From assembly GCA_009923685.1 (NCBI GenBank), contig RFTA01000008.1, positions 1 to 14,116 on the forward strand: DNA of 14,116 bases. Reading direction: 5' to 3'. Source of the DNA: Actinomycetota bacterium. GTDB lineage: Bacteria; Actinomycetota; Acidimicrobiia; Acidimicrobiales; Ilumatobacteraceae. This document shows positions 5,339 through 13,408 of this stretch, piece by piece. The first letter of the stretch is position 1. Each line of letters starts with the position of its first letter. Made by a program: the position numbers and the translations under genes. The notes below the pieces were generated by a model, which was not told where the DNA came from, searched no databases, and worked only from the letters and a program-made list of their open reading frames with translations.

Positions 5339-7353
5339 TGGCAAGCGACGGCGCCGTGCTTACTGGCACTCAACGATGGTCGCTCGCTCGCACATCGCGC
5401 GGCAAGTTCGGGCGACAAAGTCGAGCGCACATGACAACGAGTGTGAAAACGGCAGCCCGATGGTGGGTTTGCTGGGCTCGGTAACTCGCCTTGCAGCAAA
5501 ATTCGCTTGCGAACACGTTCAACTTTCGGATCAGGAATCGGCACCGCCGACAACAACGCCTGCGTATACGGATGTTGCGGCTTGGCAAACACTTCGCGAA
5601 CCGGCCCAGATTCGACGATTGAACCGAGATACATGACCGCGATGTCATCGGCGACATGCTGCACAACCGCCAAGTCGTGCGAAACGAACAGATAACTCAA
5701 GTTGAGTTTTTCTTGCAATTCAGCCAGCAAATTCAACACGCCCGCACGCACGCTGACGTCGAGTGCCGAAACGGGTTCGTCGAGGGCAAGAATTTTTGGG
5801 TTCAGGGCGAGGGCTCGCGCGATAGCGATGCGTTGACGCTGACCACCCGAAAATTCGTTTGGATACTTGCTTGCCTGAGCACGATTGAGACCGACGAGTT
5901 CGAGCAATTCGATGATGCGCTTTTCTTGATCTTGCTGCGACATGCCGAAGTTGTCGAGTGGCTCGGCAATCGCATCGCCGATCGGTAAACGGGGGTCAAG
6001 CGACGCGAATGGGTCTTGAAAAACGATCTGCAAGTCTTTGCGCATCTCTAGTCGCTCAGACTTTGAAAGTTGCGCGACATCGCGACCGAGCACCGCGATC
6101 GAACCTGCTTCGGGCGCGACCATGTTCAAGATTTCGAGCAGAGTTGTGGTCTTGCCACAACCCGACTCACCCACTAGCGCAAGACTATGACCTTGCCGCA
6201 AAACAAGATCGACGCCGTCGACCGCATAAACAGAACCAACTCTTCGTCGCAAAAGCGAACCCTTCAAAAGCGGGAAAGTTTTTTGCAAACCACAAACCTC
6301 AAGTGCGACTTCATCACTTGTCGAAGTAACACCAACATGAGTCGGACCTTGTTGAAACAGTTGCCCAGATTCTTGCAACGTGAAAATTTCGCTTTGGCGT
6401 GCGCAAGCGGTGAGGCGTGTTGGTGAAAGATTTATTAATTCAGGCGTTTTGGTCAAACAAACCGCGCTGGCGGCTGGGCAACGAGGTGCAAACGCGCAAC
6501 TGTCGGGCAAATTAATTGGCGAAACCGGCGCGCCAGAAATCGAGGCAAGCCGTTCGCCAGGATCTGCATCAAGTCTTGGGATTGAACGCAACAAACCGAT
6601 TGTGTAAGGCATCGCCGGCTGTGCGTAGACCTCTTCAACTGGCCCGACTTCTACGACTTTGCCTGCATACATAATCGCCACGCGATCAGCAATACCGGCG
6701 ACAACTCCAAGGTCGTGTGTGACCAAAACAATCGCAGCGCCTGTCATGTCGCGCGCAGTTTTCAGTACATCAAGAATCTGCGCTTGCACGGTGACGTCGA
6801 GTGCAGTTGTCGGTTCGTCAGCGAGCAAAACTTTTGGCTCATTAGCGATCGCCAACGCAATCATCACTCGCTGACGCATGCCACCAGAAAACTCGTGCGG
6901 GTATGACTGCGCGCGCTCGGCTGGTCGCGGAATGCCGACGATTTCGAGCAATTCAATCGCTCGCTTGTGTGCAGCCTCGGTTGAAATGTCTTTATGGATC
7001 AACAAAGCTTCGGCAATTTGACGTCCGATCGTGTGCACAGGGTTGAGCGCCGAAAGCGGATCTTGAAAGATCATTGCGATTTGATTGCCGCGATACTTCG
7101 ACATTTGATCGTCGTTCAAATCAAGCAGATTGACACCATTGAACATGACAGAACCAGAGACTGTCGCGCTGTCGGGCAACAAACCGATCGCCGCGAGCGA
7201 AGTTACAGTCTTGCCCGAACCAGACTCGCCGACGATGCCGAGCACCTCACCCGCGCGAATGTCGAGCGAAATATTTCGAACGGCCTGCACCGTGCCGACC
7301 TCGCTCGGAAACGTAACCGAGAGGTCACGAATTTCAATCAATGAATTAGTCAT
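5323..7353 (-). CDS. Fused double-ATPase subunit (DppD-DppF type) of a peptide/nickel-family ABC importer
   Basis: 676 aa, two complete ATP-binding units in one chain; many relatives are two separate proteins of about 330 aa. Unit 1: Walker A G-E-S-G-S-G-K-T (42-49), signature F-S-G-G-M-R-Q-R (155-162), Walker B V-L-L-A-D-E-P (175-181), switch His213. Unit 2: Walker A G-E-S-G-C-G-K-T (395-402), signature F-S-G-G-Q-R-Q-R (501-508), Walker B I-L-A-L-D-E-P (521-527), His559. Each unit ends in an oligopeptide-transporter C-terminal domain with four cysteines: 286, 292, 299, 317 and 634, 640, 654, 671. In mycobacterial OppD such cysteines hold a [4Fe-4S] cluster, from memory. It overlaps the upstream permease gene by 4 nt and energises import on the cytoplasmic face. 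The substrate is probably a peptide, but nickel or other solutes are possible. Confidence 0.93.
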   Translation of the reverse strand: MTNSLIEIRDLSVTFPSEVGTVQAVRNISLDIRAGEVLGIVGESGSGKTVTSLAAIGLLPDSATVSGSVMFNGVNLLDLNDDQMSKYRGNQIAMIFQDPLSALNPVHTIGRQIAEALLIHKDISTEAAHKRAIELLEIVGIPRPAERAQSYPHEFSGGMRQRVMIALAIANEPKVLLADEPTTALDVTVQAQILDVLKTARDMTGAAIVLVTHDLGVVAGIADRVAIMYAGKVVEVGPVEEVYAQPAMPYTIGLLRSIPRLDADPGERLASISGAPVSPINLPDSCAFAPRCPAASAVCLTKTPELINLSPTRLTACARQSEIFTLQESGQLFQQGPTHVGVTSTSDEVALEVCGLQKTFPLLKGSLLRRRVGSVYAVDGVDLVLRQGHSLALVGESGCGKTTTLLEILNMVAPEAGSIAVLGRDVAQLSKSERLEMRKDLQIVFQDPFASLDPRLPIGDAIAEPLDNFGMSQQDQEKRIIELLELVGLNRAQASKYPNEFSGGQRQRIAIARALALNPKILALDEPVSALDVSVRAGVLNLLAELQEKLNLSYLFVSHDLAVVQHVADDIAVMYLGSIVESGPVREVFAKPQHPYTQALLSAVPIPDPKVERVRKRILLQGELPSPANPPSGCRFHTRCHVRSTLSPELAARCASERPSLSASKHGAVACHAPLN

Positions 7354-8255
7354 GATTTCGCATTTTTCTTTACGCGCAATGCACCTGGGTCGAACGCATC
7401 GCGCAGGCCGTCACCAATGAAACTGACTGCCAAAACTGTGAGAACGAGAATTGAACCGGAGAACATAAACAACCACGGATACGTCAGTGCGGCACCTGTA
7501 CCTTCAGCGATGAGTGTGCCGAGTGAAACATCTGGTGCCGCGACACCGAAACCGAGATATGACAAACCCGTTTCAGCCAAAATTGCACCGCCGACATTCA
7601 AAGTTGCAGCGATGATCAAAATTGACGCCATGTTCGGCAACAAGTGTCGAAAAATTATTATCCGTGTAGGCACACCCATGTAGCGTGCGGCACGAACGAA
7701 GTCACGCTCACGCAAACTCATCGCGAGACCGCGCACCACGCGCGCAGTGATCATCCAATCGAAAATTGTCAGACCGACGACTAACAACAACCATGTCTTG
7801 CCCTGATAAAAACGCGAGAGAATTACCAGCACCAAAAACGAAGGCAATACGAGCAAGAGATCAACGAACCACATAGTTGCTTTGTCGGCTCGCCCACCGA
7901 GGTAGCCAGCGAACGCACCGACTATCGCAGAAAGCCCAGTCGAAAAAACTGCGACCAACAAACCAATGATCAAAGACTTTTGCAAACCTCGAGTTGTCTG
8001 GGCGAAAACATCGACACCAATTTGTGTCGTACCAAACCAGTGCGATGCCGACGGACCCTTAAGCAAACTCGAGAAGTCACTTTCTGAATAGTTCCATTGC
8101 CCGATGTACGGACCACCAAATGCAAAAACGAACATGAAAGCTATAACACAAAGACCGAAAACTGCCGTCTTGTTGCGAAAGAATCGGCGGCGAATCAGTT
8201 GGCCACGCGTGATGCGTTCAACTGCAGGCTCAAATGAAACTTGATCTACGCTCAT
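7350..8255 (-). CDS. ABC importer inner-membrane permease, DppC/OppC type
   Basis: 301 aa. A first membrane helix at about residues 31-48 is followed by an extracytoplasmic loop containing the typical S-H-W-F-G-T-T-Q-I-G-V-D-V-F stretch (71-84), then about five more helices. The cytoplasmic coupling (EAA-like) loop is visible as R-E-R-D-F-V-R-A-A-R-Y-M-G-V (182-195) followed by F-R-H-L-L-P-N (202-208). It contacts the ATPase encoded directly downstream. The gene overlaps both neighbours by 4 nt, so all three importer genes are translationally coupled. Length and motifs are standard for the second permease of the peptide/nickel family. Confidence 0.92.
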   Translation of the reverse strand: MSVDQVSFEPAVERITRGQLIRRRFFRNKTAVFGLCVIAFMFVFAFGGPYIGQWNYSESDFSSLLKGPSASHWFGTTQIGVDVFAQTTRGLQKSLIIGLLVAVFSTGLSAIVGAFAGYLGGRADKATMWFVDLLLVLPSFLVLVILSRFYQGKTWLLLVVGLTIFDWMITARVVRGLAMSLRERDFVRAARYMGVPTRIIIFRHLLPNMASILIIAATLNVGGAILAETGLSYLGFGVAAPDVSLGTLIAEGTGAALTYPWLFMFSGSILVLTVLAVSFIGDGLRDAFDPGALRVKKNAKS

Positions 8256-9238
8256 GCGCGTGAACGCACTCTCGGGTCAAGCACCGCCAAAATCACATCT
8301 GCCAAGAAGCCAGAGAACAAAACGAGCACCGCGGTGAACGTGACGACAGCACTAACAGAGTTGATGTCGTTCTTGGCAACAGCCGCGATGAACCACTGAC
8401 CCATGCCATACCAACCGTAAATAGTTTCGGTGAATGCCGCACCGGCGATGAGCAGACCAAAGCCGTAAGCAAAAAATGTCGCCATCGGAGAAATCGCGAC
8501 TCGCAAGCCGTGCTTGAAGAGTGCTTGACGTCGCGTCAAGCCTTTGGCGCGAGCCGTGCGCAAGTGATCGCTGCTCAAAACATCGAGCATCGTGTTGCGC
8601 TGATAGCGCGAATAAAAAGAAATGCTGCCGAGCGCAATTGAAAGTGTCGGCAAGATCAAGTGTTGAAGCCTGTCGCCGAAGCGACCGATCGACGAACCGC
8701 TATAGCCAGGCGTGTATTCACCTTGGGTGAAGAAAAATGTCGAACCAATTGCATCGTTGAACTTGATGCCCAAGAACTTGAGCAAGATCGCCAACAAGAA
8801 AACTGGCGTTGACAAAATAAAATAAGCAAACAAACTTGTACTGCGATCAAAGAACTGATATTGACGCACAGCGCTGACAACGCCAACGATTACGCCGATT
8901 GTTGCACCCAGCAATGTGCCGAGCATCAACAAACGCAAGCTCACCCACACTCGGCGAGAGAATTCTTCATTGACACGGTTCTGTTCGAGATCTTCACCAA
9001 AGTCACCTTGCAATACATCGCCAGCCCATTTGACATAGCGAGTCGTGAACGGCACTTCGTCGTTGACATTCGCACGATTCAAGACCGCATCGATTGATTC
9101 TTTAGGTATCGGTGGGTTCGCGGCCTCGTAGTTGCCGCGGGGGTTTAAAGCAACGGACGCCAAGAAGTATCCCATTGACGAGGCGATGAGCACCAAGACG
9201 ACAAAGTTCAAGAACCGCTTAGTTATATAACCCAACAT
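8252..9238 (-). CDS. ABC importer inner-membrane permease, DppB/OppB type
   Basis: 328 aa. It starts M-L-G-Y-I-T-K-R-F-L, the usual opening of DppB-type permeases, with the first membrane helix at about residues 9-30. A periplasmic stretch contains D-V-L-Q-G-D-F-G-E-D-L (74-84), another family landmark, before about five further helices. The coupling loop is L-R-T-A-R-A-K-G-L-T-R-R-Q-A-L (226-240). With the next gene product it forms the membrane channel of the importer. It is the first gene of the importer transcript, so its promoter should lie in 9239-9400; I see no convincing -10/-35 pair or strong Shine-Dalgarno there. The matching binding-protein gene is next door but points the other way. 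Confidence 0.92.
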   Translation of the reverse strand: MLGYITKRFLNFVVLVLIASSMGYFLASVALNPRGNYEAANPPIPKESIDAVLNRANVNDEVPFTTRYVKWAGDVLQGDFGEDLEQNRVNEEFSRRVWVSLRLLMLGTLLGATIGVIVGVVSAVRQYQFFDRSTSLFAYFILSTPVFLLAILLKFLGIKFNDAIGSTFFFTQGEYTPGYSGSSIGRFGDRLQHLILPTLSIALGSISFYSRYQRNTMLDVLSSDHLRTARAKGLTRRQALFKHGLRVAISPMATFFAYGFGLLIAGAAFTETIYGWYGMGQWFIAAVAKNDINSVSAVVTFTAVLVLFSGFLADVILAVLDPRVRSRA

Positions 9239-9446
9239 TTAGAACCGTCTAAACCCCGTTAAATAGGCGAAAACTCAGAAATTTGAAGGCTAGCAGTCTG
9301 ATATTGAGATGAACTAGGGGCGAATTAATAGTGAACAAGTCGGCTTTTTCGTTGTTAGTTTTAAGTTTCGCTTTGTTCAAGTAGATATCTGCCCGAACTT
9401 CAACACCAGCGCAATTGAGGGCAACCTTCTCAACTGCAGCCAAGTA
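9239..9446. other. Divergent intergenic region with a remnant 5' end of the binding-protein gene
   Basis: This AT-rich stretch separates the permease gene from the binding-protein gene. On the plus strand a GTG at 9331 with AGGGG (9316-9320) upstream opens M-N-K-S-A-F-S-L-L-V-L-S-F-A-L-F-K and stops at the TAG of 9382-9384. That looks like a lipoprotein signal-peptide start. In a different frame, codons from about 9381 onward (V-D-I-C-P-N-F-N-T-S-A-I-E-G-N-L-L-N-C-S-Q-V) already look like binding-protein sequence, yet that frame contains no ATG, GTG or TTG before 9447. A short inverted repeat (ttaga-accg-tctaa, 9239-9252) lies next to the permease start. Confidence 0.5.
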
Positions 9447-10877
9447 ATGAACACAATGTTGCCTAGCTACATCTACTTCGACAAGAACGCAGTACTTCAA
9501 ATTGACAAGAACTATGCACTTGACATTAAAGCGACACGAGTAAACGGAAAACAGACCGTAACTTACACGCTTAATCCGAAGGCAAAGTGGAGCGATGGCA
9601 AGACAATCGGTCTCGCAGACTTCGTAGGCATGTGGAATGCCCAGAAGAAGGCCGGTCAAGGTTTCAACATCACTTCAAGTGCTGGCTACGAAAAAATTGA
9701 ATCGGTCAAGAAAGGCAAGACAGCGAATGAAATCGTCGTCACCTTCAGCGAGACCTATCCAGACTGGCAACCACTGTTCAGTGCGTTGAAGCCGGCGTCA
9801 TTGACGGCATCACCAGATGCATTCAACACTTCATGGAAAGCAGCACCATTGGTAACTGCTGGTCCGTTCAAGTTTGGAGCACTCGACAAGGTCACTCGAA
9901 CAATCACAGTCGAGCGTGACCCAAAATGGTGGGGCGACAAGCCAGTGCTTGACACAATCATCTTCAAGGCATTGCCACAGGCTGCACAAATCGATGCTTT
10001 GCTTAACGGCGAAATCGACTACATGGACGTCGGCAACGACACCAACGCACTCAAGCGTGCCCGTGAGAATGCCAAGATCAGCGTTCGTGTCGCGAAAGCA
10101 CCAACACACGAGCACTTCACGTTTGGTCCTGTAACACCGGTAACACAAGATGTTGCGGTGCGTCAGGCAATAATGCTTTCGATTGACCGTCAGCAAATTG
10201 CGACAGCAATTCAAGGCATCGTCGACCCGAAGGTTAAGCCGAACAACAACCACGTGTTTCTTGATGGCACTGCGTGCAACCAAGACAACACAGGCACACT
10301 CGGTAAGCGTGACCTCACCGCAGCAGCAAAACTGCTCGATGGTGCAGGTTGGGTTAAGGGTGCCGACGGCATTCGCGCCAAGGGTGGCACTCGCCTCTCG
10401 GTCAAGTTGATCTACCCAAGTGGTAACGACAACCGCCGCGACACAGTGCTTCTTGCAACTGCAATGGCAAAAGAAGCCGGCATTGAATTGGTGCCGACTC
10501 TTATTCCAACTGCTGATTACTTCGGCAAGTATGTTCTCGTTTCGAACTTCGAAATGGCGATCTTCGCTTGGGTAGGCACTAACTTCCCAATCGCAAGTTC
10601 ACCAAACATCTACAAAGTTGGCGGAGCGCAAAACTTCGGCAAGATCGGCAGTGCCGATATCGACGCCACATTCGCCAAGGCGAACAACATTCTTGATCTC
10701 AAGAAGCGTTGCGAACTTGCAAACCAGGCCGACAAAGAGGTCTACAAGCTCGTTCACTCGATCACATTGTTCCAGCGCAATAACGTCGTTGGTGTGCCAA
10801 AGAATGTTGCCAACTTCGGCGCATTCGGTTTCACATCGATCGACTGGACAAAGGTCGGCTTTACAAAGACCAAGTAA
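9447..10877 (+). CDS. Family 5 extracellular solute-binding protein (peptide ABC importer), 5' end broken
   Basis: 476 aa from the first in-frame ATG, against roughly 520-580 for relatives with their signal peptide. Family features are W-S-D-G-K-T-I-G-L-A-D-F-V near residue 50, W-W-G-D-K-P near 155 and V-R-Q-A-I-M-L-S-I-D-R near 237, all typical of DppA/OppA-type proteins. The product should capture peptides or similar solutes outside the membrane and hand them to the adjacent permeases. It lacks a signal peptide and lipobox, and recognisable family sequence continues upstream of the ATG to about 9381 with no start codon available. The gene is therefore probably damaged by an internal deletion or frameshift, or the assembly is wrong there. 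It lies opposite to the permease genes, which is also unusual. Confidence 0.85.
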   Translation: MNTMLPSYIYFDKNAVLQIDKNYALDIKATRVNGKQTVTYTLNPKAKWSDGKTIGLADFVGMWNAQKKAGQGFNITSSAGYEKIESVKKGKTANEIVVTFSETYPDWQPLFSALKPASLTASPDAFNTSWKAAPLVTAGPFKFGALDKVTRTITVERDPKWWGDKPVLDTIIFKALPQAAQIDALLNGEIDYMDVGNDTNALKRARENAKISVRVAKAPTHEHFTFGPVTPVTQDVAVRQAIMLSIDRQQIATAIQGIVDPKVKPNNNHVFLDGTACNQDNTGTLGKRDLTAAAKLLDGAGWVKGADGIRAKGGTRLSVKLIYPSGNDNRRDTVLLATAMAKEAGIELVPTLIPTADYFGKYVLVSNFEMAIFAWVGTNFPIASSPNIYKVGGAQNFGKIGSADIDATFAKANNILDLKKRCELANQADKEVYKLVHSITLFQRNNVVGVPKNVANFGAFGFTSIDWTKVGFTKTK

Positions 10878-10893
10878 TTAGTAGTTAGTTAAC

Positions 10894-10932
10894 AAAATGG
10901 CGGGTGGTCCTGACGGACTACCCGCCATTTTT
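10894..10932. terminator. Strong bidirectional intrinsic terminator between the binding-protein gene and sufC
   Basis: Left arm 10894-10910 and right arm 10915-10931 form a 17-bp stem with a single G-U wobble and a TGAC loop. The stem starts with four A and ends in a T run (10928-10932), so it can work for both converging transcripts. It begins 17 nt after the binding-protein stop, and its right arm touches the sufC stop codon. Confidence 0.9.
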
Positions 10933-11674
10933 ATTTATCTGAATAGGCGGCGTATCCGGTGACTTCGAGTTCGTCGGCAAGTTCTGGGCCGGCGCTCTTG
11001 ACGATGCGACCGTTGGTCAAAATGTGCACAAAGTCAGGTTTAAGTTGTTCAAACAATCTGCTGTAGTGCGTGATTACAAGTACGCCTAAATTCATTTCGC
11101 GAGTTGCATCTTCGACGCGCTGGGCGCAATCACGAAGTGCGTCAATGTCGAGACCCGAGTCGAGTTCGTCGAGAATTGCAATCTTGGGCTGCAACACAGC
11201 GAGTTGCACTGTTTCGTTGCGTTTTTTTTCGCCACCCGAAAAGTCGACGTTCACCGCACGGTCTACGAGTTCGGTGTCAAAACTGATCCGCTTGGCTTCG
11301 GTTGCAATAAGTGATCGCAAATTTGATGTGTCACGCTCGCGGGCGTCAAGTGCCGCGCTCATCGCATCTTGCAACATCACACCTGGTATTTCGGTCGGGT
11401 ATTGCATGATGAGGTGCAAACCTGCGGTGGCTCGCTGCCAAGTCGGCAAGGCCAACATGTCAATGCCGTCGAGTTTGACTGAGCCACCGGTAACGACATA
11501 ACCAGGTTTGCCCATTAACGCAGCCGACAGAGTTGACTTGCCAGCACCATTTGGGCCCATTACCGCGTGCACCTCACCCGACTTAATAGTCAAAGTGACA
11601 TCGTTCAATATTTGTGAAGAGCCGACGGAGACGGCGAGGTTTTTGATTTCAAGTGTCGTTGTATTTTTAGCCAT
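10931..11674 (-). CDS. sufC: SufC, ATPase of the SUF iron-sulfur cluster assembly complex
   Basis: 247 aa, normal for SufC. Walker A G-P-N-G-A-G-K-S-T (40-48), Q-loop at Gln91 in M-Q-Y-P-T-E-I-P-G, signature F-S-G-G-E-K-K-R (145-152), Walker B I-A-I-L-D-E (165-170), D-loop S-G-L-D and switch His203 are all present. The Q-P-K-I-A-I-L-D-E-L-D-S-G-L-D-I-D block is distinctive of SufC among ABC ATPases. In the cytoplasm SufC dimers drive conformational change in the SufB-SufD scaffold. It is the last gene of the operon, 9 nt after the Rieske gene, and ends in a strong terminator. Eight consecutive A residues occur in the E-K-K codons (11222-11229). Confidence 0.96.
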   Translation of the reverse strand: MAKNTTTLEIKNLAVSVGSSQILNDVTLTIKSGEVHAVMGPNGAGKSTLSAALMGKPGYVVTGGSVKLDGIDMLALPTWQRATAGLHLIMQYPTEIPGVMLQDAMSAALDARERDTSNLRSLIATEAKRISFDTELVDRAVNVDFSGGEKKRNETVQLAVLQPKIAILDELDSGLDIDALRDCAQRVEDATREMNLGVLVITHYSRLFEQLKPDFVHILTNGRIVKSAGPELADELEVTGYAAYSDK

Positions 11675-11683
11675 TTGTATTTC

Positions 11684-11995
11684 TCAGTTCAACTCGATGA
11701 AGACTTCGTCGTTATCGACAGTCGCGACATAAACGGGCACTGGCTGCGTTGCGGGCAAAGTGTTTGGCTTGCCAGTTTCAAGACTAAACGAACTGGCGTG
11801 ACGTATGCACTCGATCTCTTTGGTGTCGCAGAGAACCTCGCCGTCAGACAACGCGACATCAGCGTGACTGCATTTGTCGCCGATTGCATAAACCTTGTCG
11901 TCGATGCGCACGACTGCAATTGCTCGGCTACCGACCATGAACCGACGCGCTTTGCCTGAAACAAGTTCGTCTAGTTTGCAAACTTTTTGCTTCAC
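11684..11995 (-). CDS. Rieske-type [2Fe-2S] ferredoxin within the suf operon
   Basis: 103 aa, a single Rieske domain. The cluster ligands are the two pairs C-S-H (Cys42, His44) and C-I-R-H (Cys63, His66), in the standard C-x-H...C-x-x-H arrangement, with the A-S-S-F-S-L-E-T-G-K-P stretch after the second pair. It resembles soluble ferredoxin subunits of non-heme iron oxygenases, but no oxygenase gene is nearby. Its place between sufD and sufC, overlapping sufD by 4 nt, suggests it supplies electrons to cluster assembly or is an early client. A Rieske gene at this position is common in actinobacterial suf operons; its exact role there is not settled. Confidence 0.92.
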   Translation of the reverse strand: MKQKVCKLDELVSGKARRFMVGSRAIAVVRIDDKVYAIGDKCSHADVALSDGEVLCDTKEIECIRHASSFSLETGKPNTLPATQPVPVYVATVDNDEVFIELN

Positions 11996-13053
11996 GATTT
12001 TGTCCCTAGAAGTTTTGTGCTCACACGCTCACGCAAAACACCAACAAACGGCAAGGCAGGCAGACGATTGAGAACTTCGTCAAAAAACCCGAGCACGACG
12101 AGACGCTCGGCGATCTCGGGTCGAATGCCCCGACTCTCGAGATAAAAGCGCTGTTCTTCGTCGATCGGCCCGACTGTGCTGGCATGGCTGCACTTGACGT
12201 CGTTAGTTTCAATTTCGAGATTCGGAACGCTTTCAGCCCATGCACCGTTCGATAACGTCAGGTTGCGATTCGTTTGAAATGCTTCTGACTTCGTCGCGTT
12301 TTCGCGAATGCGAATTAAGCCCGTGTAAACACTTTTTGCCGAGTCTTTGACGGCACCCTTGAACAACAAATTGCTGTGCGTACGCGGTGCCGCGTGGTCT
12401 TGCAGCGTGCGAAAGTCGTGCATTTGATCTTCGTCGGCAAAGTAAAGCGCAACTTGCTGAGCACTGGCGCCCTGGCCTTCGAGGCGTACCTCAGCACGCA
12501 TACGTGCATAATCGCCACCCAACGCAACCGTGTACATCTGCATCGTCGAGTCGCGCTGACCGACCGCTTGTTGGTAGCCGATTTGCCAAGTTGACGCGCC
12601 GAGTTCATTGATCGCTACGTAAGTAACCCGTGCCGACTGAGCTGCGCGAACATCGACAACGGGCACGATCAGCGACTTTGCATTTTTGCTCGACACAAAG
12701 CGCTCGACAATTGTTACTTCGCTGTTTTCATTGGCTTCGACAACTAACCGCGAATATGCAACAACGCCAGACTCATCAAGTGAATGTGTGATCACAATTG
12801 GCTCTGCAACCACTTGGTTCTTGGCTGTAGTTATCGCCGTCACTTGAGCATGTTGAGCGTTAAGGTCTTCGAAAATGTCGGTCGCTTCGCGCGCCAAAAC
12901 ACTGGTCGACGACGAAACAGATTGTTGTGCGGCGCTTGAGGCATCGATTTTTGTTGAAAGTTTGCCGGGTTTAAAACTGGCCAAGTCGAGTTCGCCGATG
13001 CGGCTATAGCGCCAGATCTCTTCATCGACAGTTGGCAACGCGAGTGTGCTCAT
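11992..13053 (-). CDS. sufD: SufD, scaffold subunit of the SUF iron-sulfur assembly complex
   Basis: 353 aa. The N-terminal part (about 1-100) is variable and starts with a short helix, E-E-I-W-R-Y-S-R. The rest is the beta-helix core of the SufB/SufD family, ending in the conserved block E-T-N-D-V-K-C-S-H-A-S-T-V-G-P-I-D-E-E-Q. His290 in C-S-H corresponds to the essential E. coli SufD His360. SufD pairs with SufB, and clusters form at their interface with SufC powering the step. The start ATG overlaps the stop of the upstream small-protein gene by 4 nt, and its own stop overlaps the Rieske start by 4 nt. The length is shorter than E. coli SufD (about 420 aa), as in many actinobacteria. Confidence 0.93.
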   Translation of the reverse strand: MSTLALPTVDEEIWRYSRIGELDLASFKPGKLSTKIDASSAAQQSVSSSTSVLAREATDIFEDLNAQHAQVTAITTAKNQVVAEPIVITHSLDESGVVAYSRLVVEANENSEVTIVERFVSSKNAKSLIVPVVDVRAAQSARVTYVAINELGASTWQIGYQQAVGQRDSTMQMYTVALGGDYARMRAEVRLEGQGASAQQVALYFADEDQMHDFRTLQDHAAPRTHSNLLFKGAVKDSAKSVYTGLIRIRENATKSEAFQTNRNLTLSNGAWAESVPNLEIETNDVKCSHASTVGPIDEEQRFYLESRGIRPEIAERLVVLGFFDEVLNRLPALPFVGVLRERVSTKLLGTKS

Positions 13054-13379
13054 TTGCGCTTGCGCTTCTTCTTTTTGTTTTTCTTTTCTTTGATCTCGGC
13101 GGCGATATCGCTCGCCATGGCGTTGATGATCGCCTCAGCCTCGCTCAACACAGAGGCCGCACTGCCGTCTTTGACGCTTTCGGGCTCAACTGGCGTCGCA
13201 GTCGGCACAACCGAGCCATGCGCCCAGCCAATGTCGACCGCGCGGTGATCGAACTTGACGCAATCGTCTGGGCATCGCCATGGCGCGTCAGGTGCCAAGT
13301 CAAGCCGACATCGTCGCATCGCATCGCCGTTTGAATATGTGCGACTCTCAAAGTGTTTGCACTCGGTACGCATCGCCAT
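13050..13379 (-). CDS. Small four-cysteine protein with lysine-rich tail, in the suf operon
   Basis: 109 aa, no named family. The N-terminal half carries four cysteines (Cys7, Cys24, Cys36, Cys40) around an R-C-P-D-D-C motif, a spacing that could hold zinc or an iron-sulfur cluster. The middle (about 56-78) is Pro/Ser/Val-rich and probably flexible. A helix at about 79-98 runs into a basic tail (97-109) of eight Lys and two Arg among 13 residues. It sits 29 nt after sufB and overlaps sufD by 4 nt, so it is made together with the SufBCD complex. From the context it may bind, deliver or protect metal or nascent clusters. The tail could bind nucleic acid or slow the ribosome. Both ideas are inference. 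Confidence 0.8.
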   Translation of the reverse strand: MAMRTECKHFESRTYSNGDAMRRCRLDLAPDAPWRCPDDCVKFDHRAVDIGWAHGSVVPTATPVEPESVKDGSAASVLSEAEAIINAMASDIAAEIKEKKNKKKKRKRK

Positions 13380-13408
13380 AATGAAAATTTTACTGCAGTT
13401 GGCTTGTC

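Noticed and set aside
9249..9659. Minus-strand open frame of 136 codons across the divergent spacer and the binding-protein gene
   Set aside because: Most of it is the reverse of recognisable binding-protein sequence, and its product is Cys/Val/Leu-rich without a family pattern.
11222..11229. Run of eight A residues in sufC, with a similar one in ybaK at 1003-1010, as possible slippage sites
   Set aside because: Both lie in ordinary Glu-Lys-Lys codons of intact, conserved motifs, and no out-of-frame product makes sense.
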